The notes under the pieces were generated by a model. The model saw nothing but the letters and a program-made list of their open reading frames with translations. It was not told the DNA's origin and made no database searches. This document shows, one piece after another, positions 11,292 through 24,530 of a DNA stretch of 64,000 nt. Every line of letters begins with the position of its first letter. The stretch's first letter is position 1. The position numbers were made by a program, and so were the translations under genes. Source of the stretch: Thamnaconus septentrionalis (Eukaryota > Chordata > Actinopteri > Tetraodontiformes > Monacanthidae); contig CM020502.1 of the NCBI GenBank assembly GCA_009823395.1, forward strand, positions 20,943,944-21,007,943, given 5' to 3'.

Positions 11292-11669
11292 GTTGACAGC
11301 AGACATGGGCAAACTACGGCCCGAGGGCCATATGCGGCCTGTTGAGCTTTTTAATCCGGCCCCGCTGAATTTGAAGAAATTATATTAATAGTAAGTAAGT
11401 GATAAAATAGCTGTATTTTATGAATTTTTCTGTGTTTTAAGTGTCATTTCAATAAAGAGCTAAATACTGTGGGGCTTCAAAGACAGATATTTTGTTGTAA
11501 CTTTGCTTATGTTCATTTTCAATAGACATTAAACAATCTTTTCTTCATATCCCATGACATATTTTTTCCTCAAACCCTCCATCCATCTGGCCCTGCTCTG
11601 GCCCCTCTGTTGATCTTAGAACCAATTGTAGGCCAGGAGTCAAAAAGTTTGCCCACCCCTGGTCGAGAG
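11292..11669. mobile_element. non-autonomous hAT-like transposon
   Basis: The left end CAGACATGGGCAAACTACGG (from 11300) is inverted at the right end, which finishes GTTTGCCCACCCCTG (to 11661). Subterminal GGCC-rich words, as in CGGCCCGAGGGCC, are typical of this hAT group. The flanks GTTGACAG (11292-11299) and GTCGAGAG (11662-11669) match at 6 of 8 bases, fitting an old 8-bp hAT target duplication. The 362-bp body has no transposase frame. Confidence 0.8.
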
Positions 11670-14184
11670 TGTGACCAACACAGCACATCCGCCGCTCTTC
11701 TGTCTGTTTTTTTTTCCCTCTCCCTTTGTGTTCATTTAGAAAAACAAGACACGCAGACGGGCGAGGACTTTCACAGAGAAGCGCGAGTGCACCCCTCCGC
11801 CGCCGCCGCCGCCGCCGCTGTGGTTTAAAAATGCATGAACATCCCATTTGGACGGGGAAAAAAGAGAGTGGCAAAGCAGCGGAGGGCACGGAGGAGCGGA
11901 GCAACACGGCGGAAGCGATGTCGTTCTCGGCTAAAAAGCTCTTCGGGGGGAGAGATGAGAAGAAAATTAGGGGGACGGCGAGGTGGGGAACAAGCGAGGG
12001 GAGGAGCGTGACAGGTGGGACGGTTTCCTGCAGAGGGAGTCGCTGAGAGGCGAGCCAATCGGCATGAAAAGTTGTTTTCTGGGACAGGGGAGGATCAGGG
12101 GATGATTAATTAAAGCTGGTTGGAGCCGCTCATCGGCTGCTGGCCCGGCGGAACAAGCGATCAGCGTCAAATTTTTTCGGGCGATGTTATTAGAGATCTC
12201 GCCGACTCCGCAGCGCCTTCAGACGACTCAGTTGTTCTGGGACAAAGAGCGATTCAAAAGATTCAAATTCGAAGGCGAGCCTCCGCATGTAAGTGCTATA
12301 CTTCAGATCAGATTTATTTTTTTTTTTCAGCTTTTTTTGCGATGCTGAATGTGAAAAAACGCGCTTCAAGTCAAGGAGCGATTTCATTTCTTTTCTTATT
12401 TCATTTCTCCTATGAAAAGACTAAAACTAATTACCGAGTGAATCGATCTGTCACTGAACTCGATAGCTTGAGCAAAATAAGTTTCTTCTTCTGTTATGTC
12501 ATCTCGGGCTGGGGAGATTACAATGTTTAATGATTTGGTTAAAATCATCACCAATGGAAACCGTACATTCTAAAATGTTCCCTCCCTCTCTCTTTTTTAA
12601 TTTCAGTGAAAGTGCCAGTTCTGACTCTGTGAGGACGACGGCTCCTTTCAGCCGGCGACCCTGTGATGTCGCTACATCCATCTTGCCAACATCGTTTGGT
12701 CTTCATTTTTCACACAGTTAGAAATCAGGGGTGGGATGTAAGAGAGCAGAGTCTTTCAAAGCTTCATGAAGTTTGTCCTACCACCACTCATTTGTCGCCT
12801 CCCATTTACAAAAACTCCTCCGAGGGCTCTTGACCAGGTGGTTGTGAGACATAATTCCGAAGGTTGCAGAAAAAGTTTCCACCCAGTGTGCCAAGTTAAC
12901 GTCTCTACATCTCCCTTTGGACTTTGATGAAGGTGGACAAGACCGCTGTTCTTTATGTCAACAGTCCCGTGTTTATGCTCAGTCAGGGACGAGCTTTTCA
13001 AGTGATTCATGGAAAAATCAATGACCCACCCAGCTAGACGGATGTGTTGTTTTAGCATCGCTCCTTGTTTCCCAGGACCTCAAATGTGAACGGTAAGGGA
13101 AAAGTGCATAATATACACTAATATGCCATAAAAGCAGAAGGTCAGAGGCTCTTTAGAGTGCATCTTGGAGACCATTATAAAAGGACCCACGTTACACCCA
13201 TTTTCAGATCCTTGTATTTCTTCCCTTTTTAAAAAAAAAAAAAAAACAAAACTGCTTTTGCTGCATTTTCCACATGATGGGAAAGTAACAAAAACATAAA
13301 TAAAAACAAAGCTGCTACAAGGTTGTCCCAGATGGAGGAATGAACACCCAGCTGGGCGAGTTATCACTGACCCTTGTGACATCACAGCGAGTTGCTTTCC
13401 TAAACCGCTCATCTTATGAGCAGCGGGCAAGCAAGAGAAGAGAATGATGGACTTTTGCTTAAATATTCTGATGTCTTCATTGACAGGCAGGGAACAGTGA
13501 AAACACTGTCGGGAGCTTTCATGGAAATGTGTTTCTGCTGGAACGCAGGTATCTTCCCAAACAGAAAACAGTCGCCTCTGTTTAGACAGTTGTGTGTCAG
13601 CCGCCAACAGCAGGCGGCATTTTAGAGGCTTCAAGTAGCCAGTCAATGAGAACAGCAACTGCCAAACTAATTATCATCAAACACATGGTCATCCTGCTGC
13701 GACTGACAATAATCCTTCATCCCCAATCTTACTCTACAAAAGCAGCATTTGCTGGATTATAACATTCTGCTCTTACTTGTCCTCACCGTGTCGAGGGAGA
13801 TAAAATCTCCTGAAACAAATGCAGCGCATATGACAGCAGTACTGCGGCAAGTCTGAGCCCCTGGCTACTGACTTCTATTAGGACTTTATGTGGTCAGTGT
13901 GCTGGAACAGCCAGTCCCCCAACCTATGGATGTGTATAAAGATGGACGGAGTCCTCGTGAAGCATAAAGATTGGTTTCATGGTCAGCTCCATCTTGAGCT
14001 CCCGGTTCGTTTTCAAACTGGAATTCACCTTCCCACCTTCCACCTTTTCACCTTTGAATCTGTGGGTTGTACAGAAGGTGAGCAATGATAGGATCGTGAG
14101 TGCAGATTGTGTTCCAATGCCAAGCAACCAAGCAGGCTGCACTTAGCTACTAAACTTTTGCGATGCCAACAATTTTATCTTTTT
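11670..14184. other. non-coding stretch, CpG-rich at left
   Basis: From 11740 to about 12200 the DNA is CpG-rich, with a CCG array and GATTAATTAA near 12100. Further right it is ordinary. A minus-strand open frame of 192 codons spans 13080-13658. It is rich in Phe, Ser and Leu and includes a poly-Phe stretch from an A-run at 13231-13246; no domain is recognisable. Confidence 0.5.
11796..11819. repeat. (CCG)n microsatellite
   Basis: About eight CCG units lie within a CpG-rich patch. There is no convincing reading frame around it. Confidence 0.9.
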
Positions 14185-14430
14185 TACTTAGAATTAGACC
14201 GAGTCTGAGAAAATGGACAATAGAGCCTACGTGCTGAAATTCACTTGTGATTAAGACATTAAAAAAACAGTTTGTAACACAATGAATTTAGGTGTTATTT
14301 GTTTCTGTATTGACAATCATTTTTAGTATTTTGCAAACCAACTTTGGCAGTCCCTGCTGGCCTCACAATAGAATGCAGGTTTTTTGCAATTTACGCTGGC
14401 CTCTGTTTTGAAAATGAAAGCCTTGGGCAT
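14185..14430 (-). mobile_element. dispersed repeat family D, copy 1
   Basis: The reverse complement aligns with copies at 24340-24530 and 41640-41945. Shared words include AAACCTGC(A/G)TTCTAT, CCAGCAG(A/G)GACTGCCAA, TTTCAAAA..GAGGCCA upstream, and a right-hand block GGCTCT..TGTCCA then GGTCTA(A/G)TT. The family has no coding frame and looks like a short DNA-transposon derivative, but I did not identify terminal repeats. Boundaries are approximate. Confidence 0.65.
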
Positions 14431-17400
14431 CTTCTTATACCGTCAATGCAGTCAACAGAGTTAAAAAATTTGCATCCACCAATTAGAGCAGGCATGAGGG
14501 GTAAAGCCACTCACGAATGTGAAACGAAACAATCCAAATTCTCCCATCGGTGAACCCACAAAGAGTCCTGACTTGAAACAACAACACACCCAATAAAGAC
14601 TGCATTCCGCCATGGAGCAGTTGCGTCCAATATCGTCTGAATCCCTTCGCAGTCACCATTTCTGTCTTTGAAAGGGAGTCGAATTACATTCAAGATGTTA
14701 AACCGGAGAGATTTGTCACAGCTGACGGCAGAAGTGCTCTCCCGGGACCCGATGCGTCACATTAAGTCTCCGTCGACAGCCTCAGCAGCGGCAGGTCCAC
14801 CGCCCCCTACCCCTCCTGCCGTTCCAAAGCCATTACTGGAGAGATGTATTGGCAGGTGCCCACGTCTGCTGGTCGGCCGTCTGGGACGGAGGTGGGCCAA
14901 AGACACGTCTCGGCCTAGAGCATGTTTGTTCTCCCCTGGGTTGCCAAGTAACCCCGTGGCTGGAAGAAGAACATCCCACTGGCCGTCCACACAGCGGCGA
15001 GGAGAAGTGATGGCCGCAGGGACACGAGTCAGAGCGGTCCCGGGTACGCTATGATTTAGGGACCTACAGCGTGTTCGTCACTGAGGAATGCGCCGCTGTT
15101 TATTCGCCGTCCAGGCCTGCCGCAGTTTTTATAGTCGCCCTTTTCCTGTTCCATAAAACTTGTGCTTGTGTACCGACACGGCCTTTTTTTACCCCCCTCT
15201 TCACGGTGCACCTGTAGATTGAATGAGCCCTTTCTTAGTGTGAAAAGCCACACACGCCGATATTTAGGCAAGCATGACGCACGGCAGAACAAACTGCAAG
15301 GCAGCGGGATTTAGAGAAAGCTGTCACTGAAATAACATCCCGTCTCGGCCAAAACTCGGTGAAAACACGACTTAGCACAGGGTTCTTTTCTGCCTTCTGC
15401 TCCTTCCTCTTTTTACATTAATACTCCTTTCAAAAGTTTCCCATTTATTTCTACAGCAGGATGTTGCAAGGTCAAAGTCAACTTTTCTGTCAACTGTGCT
15501 GGACGAGGTATTTGAAGGATTGGAAGTTTGCTTCTTTCTCAAGTGCACCTTGCAAAGAAAACGTTGCATATCTGGACAGCAAGTAGAAAACAGGACATTA
15601 TGCTGAGCAATCTCTGATAATAACTTTATAAAATGTATCAAAATTTCAACAGTGAAATTGTGTTTGTCATTGGAATTTGTTGGCACCATTTTAATCTTTC
15701 GCATTTCCATCACCGACTGTTGAATGAACAAATTAGCAATTTTGTCCCATGCTGTTTGTCAAAAAATGAATCTGTTTTCTCTCAGATAATGTTGTATGAA
15801 TTATTCAGCTATTTAACAATTTTAAAGCTAAAGGTACAAGACTTAGTCAGTTTTAAATGCTTCCCATGAAAAGCTATTTCTTTGCTTTTCTGTCCTCTTT
15901 TTATCGTCTCCCTCTGGGATTTCACTTGTGCCTTGTTAAAACTTTGCCTGCCTTTTGTATGTCATTGATCTCAGCTTGGGTTGCTAGTTTGGTGGCGGTC
16001 GTTTGTTTTCTGGCATTACTTCATTGAAACAGTTTTCTTTTTTTTGCTCTGCATCCATTGTTTTTTTCTCGTTTCATTCCTTTGCTCACACATTCCATTC
16101 TTCTCCTTATGTGCCATAATCGGACTTTTTATCAGTTGTAATATCTTCGACCTCTACTTGCATTTACATGAAGCCTTCCAATGCAAATCAAAAAAAAAAA
16201 AAAAAAAAAACAGTATCCAAAAAATGTGGATAAACTTCTAGTAATTTGCAAGTGCACAAATGCACAATAGCTAATGCACCAATGCACACAATTTAGCCAA
16301 CATTTAGCATAGGTGAACGTGCGTCTCAAATGTGTTGTATTAATAATGTCAAATCTATGTGCATTACATTTTTTGGTCTTAATCTATAAGCAGCATTTAA
16401 GAAACACCAACCACCACTTTCTTTTAGCAAAACAAGTAAAGCAAGTCAAAAACCTGATTGTGTTTTTTGTTGTTGTTTTTCAATCAAGGAGCTTCAGATG
16501 TACTCCCTCCCTTTATTCTAATGACGAACTCAGCGGAGAGACGGCTTCCTGCCCAGAGGTCGTAAGTGTCTGAGCCTTCCTCCATATTTATCAACACCTC
16601 TCAGCAGAGTGATTCAAAAGCAACACTCGGAGTGCCTCCGAGTCCCTGCATTCCTCACTGCAAAACTCCGGCTAAATCATAATGTCATTCTCTGCGGCGC
16701 TGAGGTCACGCTGACTGCTTGCAGTGTTCGCAGGCAGCCTTTAGGGTCAGATCACAGCCAACCATATAACAACCCTGTCAGCAGAGGAGGGCGTGAGCAT
16801 CAACATGCGGTCACGCACCTGTAATAACACGCTGTCTGATTCTTATACACGGCAGCTCGCACCTGCAGTCTCTCCGAGTCAGCTTTTATTTGCTCGCACA
16901 GCCTCGCTTCTTGCTGCCGGACCTGAATATATTTTGATTTCGGCCAACAAGACAGTGCATTTGTACACATAAAAATGGGATGAAGCATTGCGGCCACGGG
17001 CGTAGAGCTGGAATGCTCTCCGTGTTATTCCAGACGGCCTGATGCTAAATGGCCAGACTTTCTGACGGGCCGCAACACTGCGATAGTCATAAGATACATA
17101 GTGGGGGCGGTGGTAAATTTTCTAAACTCTGGCTGGGTGTCAAACAATAAAAGATAAGAGAATCCACAGCGCCCTCATAAAAACTTTATCATTCCCTGCC
17201 GCATGGTGCGCTCTGAAGGGCTCTCTGTTATTTCCAGGAAGATAAACCGCCTGGGATGATGTATGCCTGCACTCTCCCCCTCCCACCCAGTTGCACTGAC
17301 ACACTCTTAGCACTGTTGCCACAGGTAGGAAGATTAGTGTGTGACGCAGCTAGGACCTCACGGGATGTCGGCAGTGAAAAATGGTGTGACAGGAGACAAG

Positions 17401-17929
17401 CGCAGACACGGGCTTGCCGAGTTCAGCCGAGCATCGCCCGGTGTGAGCAGGCACAGCGGGTCTTCCAAACTTTCCCTTCGTAGACCACTGAGTCATGCAC
17501 ATTGGAGCAATAGGAGAGCATTAGCTAAAGCTTAAAGCTGTCAATCCTACACACAAACTATAAAAGGCTTGTGTGTGCCATCATTTCCCCGCTAGTTGTT
17601 GTGGTTTTGTGCTGCCAGTGCGCCAAAACAAACTGGCTCCCTGCACATCCGCAGCGGAACCTCCGCTGTGCAAACAAGGATCTAACGGTTATGACATGAT
17701 CAAAGCACCGTTTTGTGGACAATGTCAAGCAAGGAAGTGAATACACGCTGCTATTTGTTGCTCACTGACAGTGTTGGAAGTATAATCTCACTTTAAACTT
17801 GGCTTTAAATGGGGGCCAGATTAAGGCCATTTCCAGATTTATTGAATTAATTTTGGTGGTGTTCTTCCAACAAACATTTGTTTGGTCAATTGGTCAGTTT
17901 CAGTTGTACAGGCCTTACGAAACAACCCC

Positions 17930-17931
<2 letters not shown>
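14431..17931. other. non-coding stretch, no gene seen
   Basis: Mixed composition. 14750-15060 is GC-rich and yields overlapping open frames on both strands without motifs. 15620-16240 is AT/T-rich with a run of 21 A at 16190-16210. No repeat family was recognised. Confidence 0.5.

Positions 17932-17963
<32 letters not shown>
17932..17963. repeat. (CA)n microsatellite
   Basis: Sixteen CA units preceded by a C-run. Confidence 0.95.
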
Positions 17964-17965
<2 letters not shown>

Positions 17966-19769
17966 ACAGACAATAGTTAGGGGGAAAATGGCTACTAGCT
18001 CTCATGCAGTGATGCTTCGCCCACATTTTTAAAAAGTCTGCAGAGGGATTACTATGATAATCAGCTCAACACGTGACGAAGAAAATCGGAACAAATGTGA
18101 AACAATTGTGAATGTGAACAAAATTGGAATCTTTCAGTAACTTGGCGTAAATGTTATGGAAAAATACATAAAAAAGAGTAAATAAAAAAGACTTCTTTTT
18201 TTTTTTTCAAAATAGGACCCCTTTTCAAAAGCAGTGGAATTAAAATCATCTCCAGGCAGCTGCACAAGTATTTATTTGATATGATTTCTAGTGGGATTTA
18301 AGAATGCAGAATTAACTTCAATTGGGAGCATTGAGCATTTATTGCAGATGTGATCAGTTCACACAATTCAACTTTTGAATATGATTTGTATAAATATGAC
18401 TGTTAATCTGAAATCCTTAGGAGTTCCACTTGGTGGTTATTGTAACCACTGTTTTGACACCGGCTACAAAAGAAAACACCATACAAGAGCAACCATTTCT
18501 GCCACGCTACAAACTCCTCAATGGGGTCCATCTGTGCACGATCAGAGGGCTCGGTGGGCGACTGGAAAACATTCAAGAAATGGGGAGTATGAAAGAAGTG
18601 GGGACTTCCCAGACAGACGCTTCTCATTCACTCCATTTGCTTTCAATAATTTCCTTCTAAAACCCACCGTGAACTTCGCCGACTCGCCCTCAACGGGGGC
18701 AAGTCGAATCGTTTTGATGCGCCGGCAGGGGTTGTATACTTTGAGGCACAGCGAAGGAAACTGTACGTCATCTCAAATGAACATTATGTCCTCACAACAA
18801 AAAAAACTCTGACCTGCAGAAAGAGCAATAGGAAATAATCTGCCTTATTTAACGAAATAACAAGGTAAATAAAAATCAATACTCCCTTTCTTTTGTGAAT
18901 GTGTTGGGACTGCAATTAGCTTGTAAAAGCTAATCGTCTCTCCGATGGTGTGTGGTTAGAACACTTAATTTGCCTCACAGGAACAATAGCACCAAATATG
19001 TACATAAAAAGCAGGAGTTTAAAGGAGCAACTGATAAATATTTCAGCAGAATGTTCGTTTTTGTTGCCAAGGGGTTGCTCTCCCTCTTTTCTCAGCCCAC
19101 CAAAAAGGGCCTTGGTGGTTTTAAGTGGCTCTAATTGTACATCTGGTAGCTGTTAAGGCTGAATACTTGGCACCGCCGAGGTTTCTGCTGCTCGAGGAGC
19201 ACGCCAACACACTCCTAGAGCGGCGGGGCCGGCTCAATTCGTCTCTCGAGATGGAAACAAAGGGAGCGTTTGATATAAAGGGAGACCAACCTCTGGGCTT
19301 TGCAGGAGGCCGGAGAGGGGAGGGACGTCGGAGCGGCCGCCTTTCATATCCTCGTACAGGAGGCGTGAGAGAGATGGACAGCGATGATAGAAGTGTTGAT
19401 GTGAGGCCGGGGTGGCGGAGTGCGAGTGTCAGATGGAGGCGGTGGGGATGAAAACACCTCTCAGGATGGCCGATAACGATAACAAAGCAAATCCAAGGCG
19501 AGCCTCTCCGCACACCGCGTATTTAATAATGATGTGACACCAAGGCCTCGTCTCAAACTTTGTTAAATAAAGTGTATTTCTAATGTGACGATCGCTTCTA
19601 GGTGACATGTACAGAAACGCTGCTTTCAGCCATCAAGACACTTTGGTTCATTCATCCTTCTTTTGCTGTCCTCATTTTATCTTTTGAAAACATTTGGCCT
19701 GGCCCAAAGAAAATTACTTCTGAAATGTGATGTGTCGTTCAAAGCAGCAGGTTCACAGCAGAACTGAGG
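17964..19769. other. non-coding stretch with CpG-rich part
   Basis: 19150-19450 is CpG-rich with paired open frames on both strands (108 codons plus, 130 codons minus) that are Arg/Gly-rich and motif-free. 18403-18812 also has paired open frames but no family signature. Confidence 0.45.
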
Positions 19770-19857
19770 AAAAGACAGGGTTCTTTGGAGGCAGATGACT
19801 GACTGTGCCCCCCTGTGAAGGAGAACAGTCCAAAGGAGGAGGAGAAGAAGAAGGACG
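19770..19857 (+). mobile_element. LINE 3' terminus with GAA tail
   Basis: GACAGGGTT..TGGAGGCAGATGA, then CCCCCTGTGAAGGAGAACAG, CAAAGGAGG and a GAGAAGAAGAAGG tail match the 3' end of the same LINE group as the 58088-58402 fragment. That fragment reads TGGAGGCAGATGATTGGCTG, CCCCCTGAAGGGAACAGC, CAAAGGA. The end of the coding part and the short 3' untranslated region are both represented. Only the last ~90 bp survive. Confidence 0.6.
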
Positions 19858-19859
19858 AT

Positions 19860-19960
19860 AAAATATTAATTGGAAACCACTTAATTGTTTGCTCGGGCCT
19901 GGGCTGCACTAGATAAAATGCATAGATTTATTTCTCCACTTGCAGGCTGAATTGTGTCAC
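19860..19960. promoter_or_regulatory. candidate conserved non-coding element
   Basis: Directly after the LINE tail, the sequence ATATTAATTGGAAACCAC..TTAATTGTTTGC carries two homeodomain-type cores, followed by GC-rich GGGCCTGGGC and ATGCATAGATTTAT. The texture resembles a developmental enhancer; this is a weak, composition-based call. Confidence 0.25.
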
Positions 19961-20362
19961 GTAACATAACAGGGAACAAAAAAAAAGTGTGGTTGTTTCA
20001 TTACATCAGTTTGTGCTACACAAACCTCTTGCTGTTCCTGCTCACAGGATGTTTGGGAAAAAATGGTTCCCAGGGCATTCAGACACATTTTATAAGTTCC
20101 AGGTGGGGAAGAACCAAGCGGCAAGAGGATAAAGGGGGTTTTACTGTTAGAACTGCAGACATATTTATTACAACTATCAATGGCTGTTTAATTATTATTT
20201 TTTTGGTTGATGTGGTGTACATACAGTGTTTATACGTTTTTGGTAATGGTGTTTTGTCAATATTTAATGTATATTTCTGAGGTGTTTTTTGATGTTCAGC
20301 TGCATATGCAATCTACTAATTAGGAATGACACTCTATATAAGGCCTTCACACTGGGCTTGAG
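19961..20362. other. AT-rich non-coding stretch
   Basis: Contains a plus-strand open frame of 108 codons (19954-20280) that is hydrophobic because of T-rich DNA. No signature supports a gene. Confidence 0.45.
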
Positions 20363-20400
20363 GTTGTTGTTGTTGTTGTTGTTGCAGTTGTTGCTGTTGG
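20363..20400. repeat. (TTG)n microsatellite
   Basis: About twelve trinucleotide units with two interruptions. Confidence 0.9.
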
Positions 20401-23051
20401 GTGTGAAGATGGGTTTTGAATTTGGAAAAACAAATAAATAAGTAAAATACTGATGTTTACCGAGATTTCCCTGCCTCTGGATCTCCTCAACGGGCCGCCC
20501 TGCGCTGCTCGACGCCAATTCACACACCACCACATGGCTCGTCCCAGATGAGCACCTCAGCGCTCTGCAACAGCCAGAGTTTGTTGGAACAACGAGATGT
20601 TGCACGCACGGCGCCAGCCTTCACCCGGCGTTCTTTCCTCGTGAGGCACAACTTCATGCAAGCCAACTTCCAACGCAGCCTCACAACTGCAGTCTAATTT
20701 CAGACAACAACACTTCTAAACCGCTGTGGAGGTATCCGGGGGTCTCAGGGTTCACGGGTTGGAAATTACCGAATGTGAAAATTGTAGAAGTTTGTTTTCG
20801 AGCTGATAAAAGTGTGGGAAACTTCATGTTAGCGTTGCCCCTTGGCGATGAAAATCTTTTGTGTTTGTCCCATGTGTTGCATTTGCTTGCGTTTTATTAT
20901 CATCACTTCAATTCCATTATGTTGCTCAGCCAGAGATTTGATTCAGTTTTTTTCATGCTTGCTTGCAATCCAAAACGGTGGGAAAAAATGCCATTTTTTT
21001 GCTAATTGCAATAATATCAATGACTTTTGAAAATATTTTTTTATTTAAAATTAAAACCATTCTTAAATTACAATAATTGACAAGGCACTAAGCATAGATC
21101 CCTGTGGTACACTGCTCTCAATCTGTCTAAACCAAACTGTTGCCAATAGCCAAAGCAGCTTCATGTTTCTTGCTAATGTACAAGAAGAAATGACCTTAAT
21201 TAGGGGATGCACAGTTCTGCACGCGCAGAACGACTAAGGGAAAATGCCGCAAATACAAAAACACACGTGCATAAATGATAAAAGGTTTTGCAATGCAGCC
21301 AGTGCAAGCTTCTCAGGGGGGGAGGCAAATCCTTGTTTGATACTTTCTGATCCACTTGTGATTCAGCGGTGTTGGAATGTAATTATAAAATCATTGTGAG
21401 GTGCTGAGAGCAGAAGGAGCAAGGTCTGCCAGGGAGAACAGCCCACACGCGCCGCGCCACAGGTTACTTTACATATCGACAACCCAGAGCGGCTCAACGC
21501 TCCCACCACCGCTCGGGCTCCATGCTGTGGTAATGGCCAGGAGCAGTTTGTCACCTTGGCGCGGCCCATCTGTTGTTTTTGTTTCGCCAAAGGGAGCTAA
21601 AGTGCAGTGGACGGATGGGTGGGCTGGTGTTGGGGCGAGCTGAGGAATGAGAAAATGATGGGAGGCCCTGGCTGCAAATTACTGCCTGTCTGTTATTGCA
21701 GGAGGTCAAGCATTAGCAACAGCCCAACACACCGGCCATCACCAAGCATAGCATTAGCTTGCTGAGGCCGTTGGCCGGCTACGTGGAGCCTGATGACTAG
21801 GATGAAGAGGCTGAGAGTCAGACGTGCGGGCGGAATGTAAATTGAAAATCATATCAAGGACAAAAACTGTTTCCTTTTCAGAATCAGAGACACTCTGCGT
21901 TACACTTCACCAGGGCTTCCATAACCACACACACTCCAGGCTTGAAAACTTGTCCTTGGTGCTGTACGCGTCGAGCTTTTCATATTTTTACATCCTGAGT
22001 CATCAATCGAATCTATTTAGCTGCAGAATGAAAGGGAAAAGACGGTTTCTACTATTCATGCATATCAGAGCAGAGATGTTTGAAATTAAATATTTCAGGT
22101 TTAAAGGAAGTTGTTTTATACCTTGGCATTATAACATTTGGCCACTTTAAGGTGTAATAAGCCATTTTTTATCATCGTCAGACATAAGATTAAAAAAATT
22201 GTATGTGAAGCTCTAGTGGTGCAATATCTTTTGGAGCAGAGCGTCACATCACCTCAGTTGATCTCAAACCTTCTCTGTCCTTCAGTTCACCAAGACGGAC
22301 CGGCTATGTGAATCTCCGCCTCCCCCTTTCTTGGCATCTAACTGGATGAAAGCAAGTTTAAGGACACTGTAGTGATTTAGCTGCTCTCGCTGATCCTGCT
22401 CCATTTTATGAACACATAAATCTGTGACGAGAGCTCTTGAAAAACAAGCACAAGACCACAATTTGGTTGCAAATCGAAATCCAAAGTGCTTTCCGGCCTC
22501 AAAGCTGTTAGAATTTACTACCACTAGCGTTGCTAAAGTGCTACGCTCACTAAAACTCCAAAACATTCCCTCCCATTGCAACACCACTCATCTTCAACTA
22601 AACTCCAGGTGTTTCGCAAACGCCAACTGGGGTGATGACAACATTCTTGCACGCCTGCGTACAGTCTCGCCCTACAGTTACATCTGTTTGCACAAACTTT
22701 CAGAGGCAACCATGTGTCTCTGTTTGGGAGGAGGTCAGGCTGCGCTGTGCGTCCGTGGGAGGTGGGCTGCACCCACCTCGCGCAGCAGTTGTCCTCATTT
22801 GACACCGTTGTTCTCCGATGATGCACTTTTCACCTGCGTCTCATCACGGAGAGAGAAAGCGTCCAAGGTCTATTTCACAAAGTAATTCGCAGAGCCGAGG
22901 ACAGTCACTTTGTCTTTTTCCTCTCGTCTGACTGCGCTGTTCAGACAGACAGATGTTGTCGCACACGGCAGCACAGATCTCATGACAAAGAAACATGGAA
23001 GTTGAATGAGCTCCTGGCTTCTCTGTCACCAGTCAGAAATGTCTTTCAGTT
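20401..23051. other. non-coding stretch, no gene seen
   Basis: Ordinary mixed-composition DNA. Open frames at 22424-22885 (plus, 153 codons) and 22533-22826 (minus) overlap antiparallel and have no motif. 21199-21215 (AGGGGATGCACAGTTCTGCA) faintly recalls a hAT terminus but has no partner. Confidence 0.45.
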
Positions 23052-23087
23052 CACAAACACACAAACACACACACACACACACACACG
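23052..23087. repeat. (CA)n microsatellite
   Basis: CAAACACACAAACA passes into about twelve CA units. Confidence 0.95.
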
Positions 23088-24335
23088 TACATACAATAAC
23101 GGCATTTTCCTGTGTTCCTGCAGGTACTGAGCACGGCTCTGTTTATGATAATGTTCATCTGAGCTCACCAGTTCTCTTATTACCCGAAGGTGGAGATAAC
23201 GAGACTGTAAATCACATTTGTAGTGTGGGGAAAGAGTGGGTGTTTGGAAAAAAAAAAAAAAAAAAGAGAGAGAGTGAGAGAATATTTTCTCCCACTTCCT
23301 CCGTGGAAACGCAACAATACTTTTTTTCGTTTCATTTCACACGAACATTAGATCATCTTCTAGCGCCTGCCTCCGTCCATTTGCGCTGCTTTATTGGAAA
23401 AATTTGAGAAACCTATGAGCGCAGATGACGGCAGTGCAGTTTCGGGTTATGAAAGGCAAACAAATGACTGATGGACAAGCTGTAAAATCACAACAGCAAA
23501 GCTCTTGGGGCTCCAGAAAGAGCACAGCAGCTGTTTAAAAAGTGCACAGCACCACTGTGGTTGTTCGCTCAGAATGTCTGCTGCACTGTTATACACTGAG
23601 TGTTCCCGCTGTGTAGCGCCCAGGTCAAATGGTCTTGTAAAAGTCTCAAATGTTGTCTTTGGATTTGTTACACAGCGCAGTTTTGTCATTTAAAATGGTT
23701 GTGTTTGGACGCTGGCCCCGCCCTGACCCATAACCGTCCGTCACTCCCAACGCCCTCACACACATCTAACTATACCCTTCTCGGCGAAAACTGCATTACT
23801 TGCAGAGGCACTTAGGGGGAATAAAACACTCCCTTCTGCACTCCTGCTGGTTGTGTTTAAAATGCTTATAAAAACAGACAGCGGCCCATTAGCACTGAAT
23901 CGGGCTTTAACGCAGCGTTATGAAATGGGAAGCTGTGCGCTCATTGGGTTTGGGAATACTGAGCGGAATTTCGGAGATGGGTTAATGGTGGTCAAAGAAG
24001 ATAATGGTGTTGACGCTGAAATACATCTTTTTATATTACAAGTCTTCACGCTTATCTGGCTTCCATCTGTCAACAACCCTAGAGCAGTTAAAATGTGGTG
24101 GGGGGAGGAGGGAACCTGCTACGGGAAAAAAAAAGTTCCACTGCAAACCATTTCTGGTATTTATTTCAGATGTTGGTTTGTTTGGTATGTTGAGCTGCAT
24201 TGACACGAGATCAGGAGCTGCAACAACATTCTTTTTTGGAGATGGGCAGAATATTAACTGTTCTCAGATCAGATTTTTCACAGCAGTGCACCAACCAATT
24301 AAAACCTATCCAGTATATACAGATAGGCGAAGCTT
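23088..24335. other. non-coding stretch, no gene seen
   Basis: Holds an A-run of 18 followed by GA units (23248-23280). No coding or repeat signature otherwise. Confidence 0.5.
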
Positions 24336-24339
24336 CTGG

Positions 24340-24530
24340 AAATGCCAGAAACCTGCGTTCTATTCTTTGGCCAGCAGAGACCATCAACAACAGTTCCAAA
24401 AAAGACCGAAAACGACTGGTTGTCCATACCAGAAAGGAGCACAAAATTCATACATAACGGTTCAAAATGTTTTATTGGTCAAAATCGTTAGGAAAGATGA
24501 CAAGTCCTTTTTGGTCTAATTTAGACTCAA
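24340..24530 (+). mobile_element. dispersed repeat family D, copy 2
   Basis: Aligns with 41640-41945 and with the reverse complement of 14185-14430. Landmarks are AAACCTGCGTTCTATT, GGCCAGCAGAGACC, GTCCATACCAGAAA, ACAAAATTCATAC and TTGGTCTAATTTAGACTC. Identity to the other copies looks like roughly 70% by eye, so these are old insertions. Confidence 0.65.

Noticed and set aside
13080..13658. Minus-strand open frame of 192 codons
   Set aside because: About one frame of this length is expected by chance in 64 kb on six frames; it includes a poly-Phe run from an A tract and has no motif.
16190..16210. Run of 21 A as a processed-gene tail
   Set aside because: The upstream sequence shows no reading frame or retroposon body and no flanking duplication.
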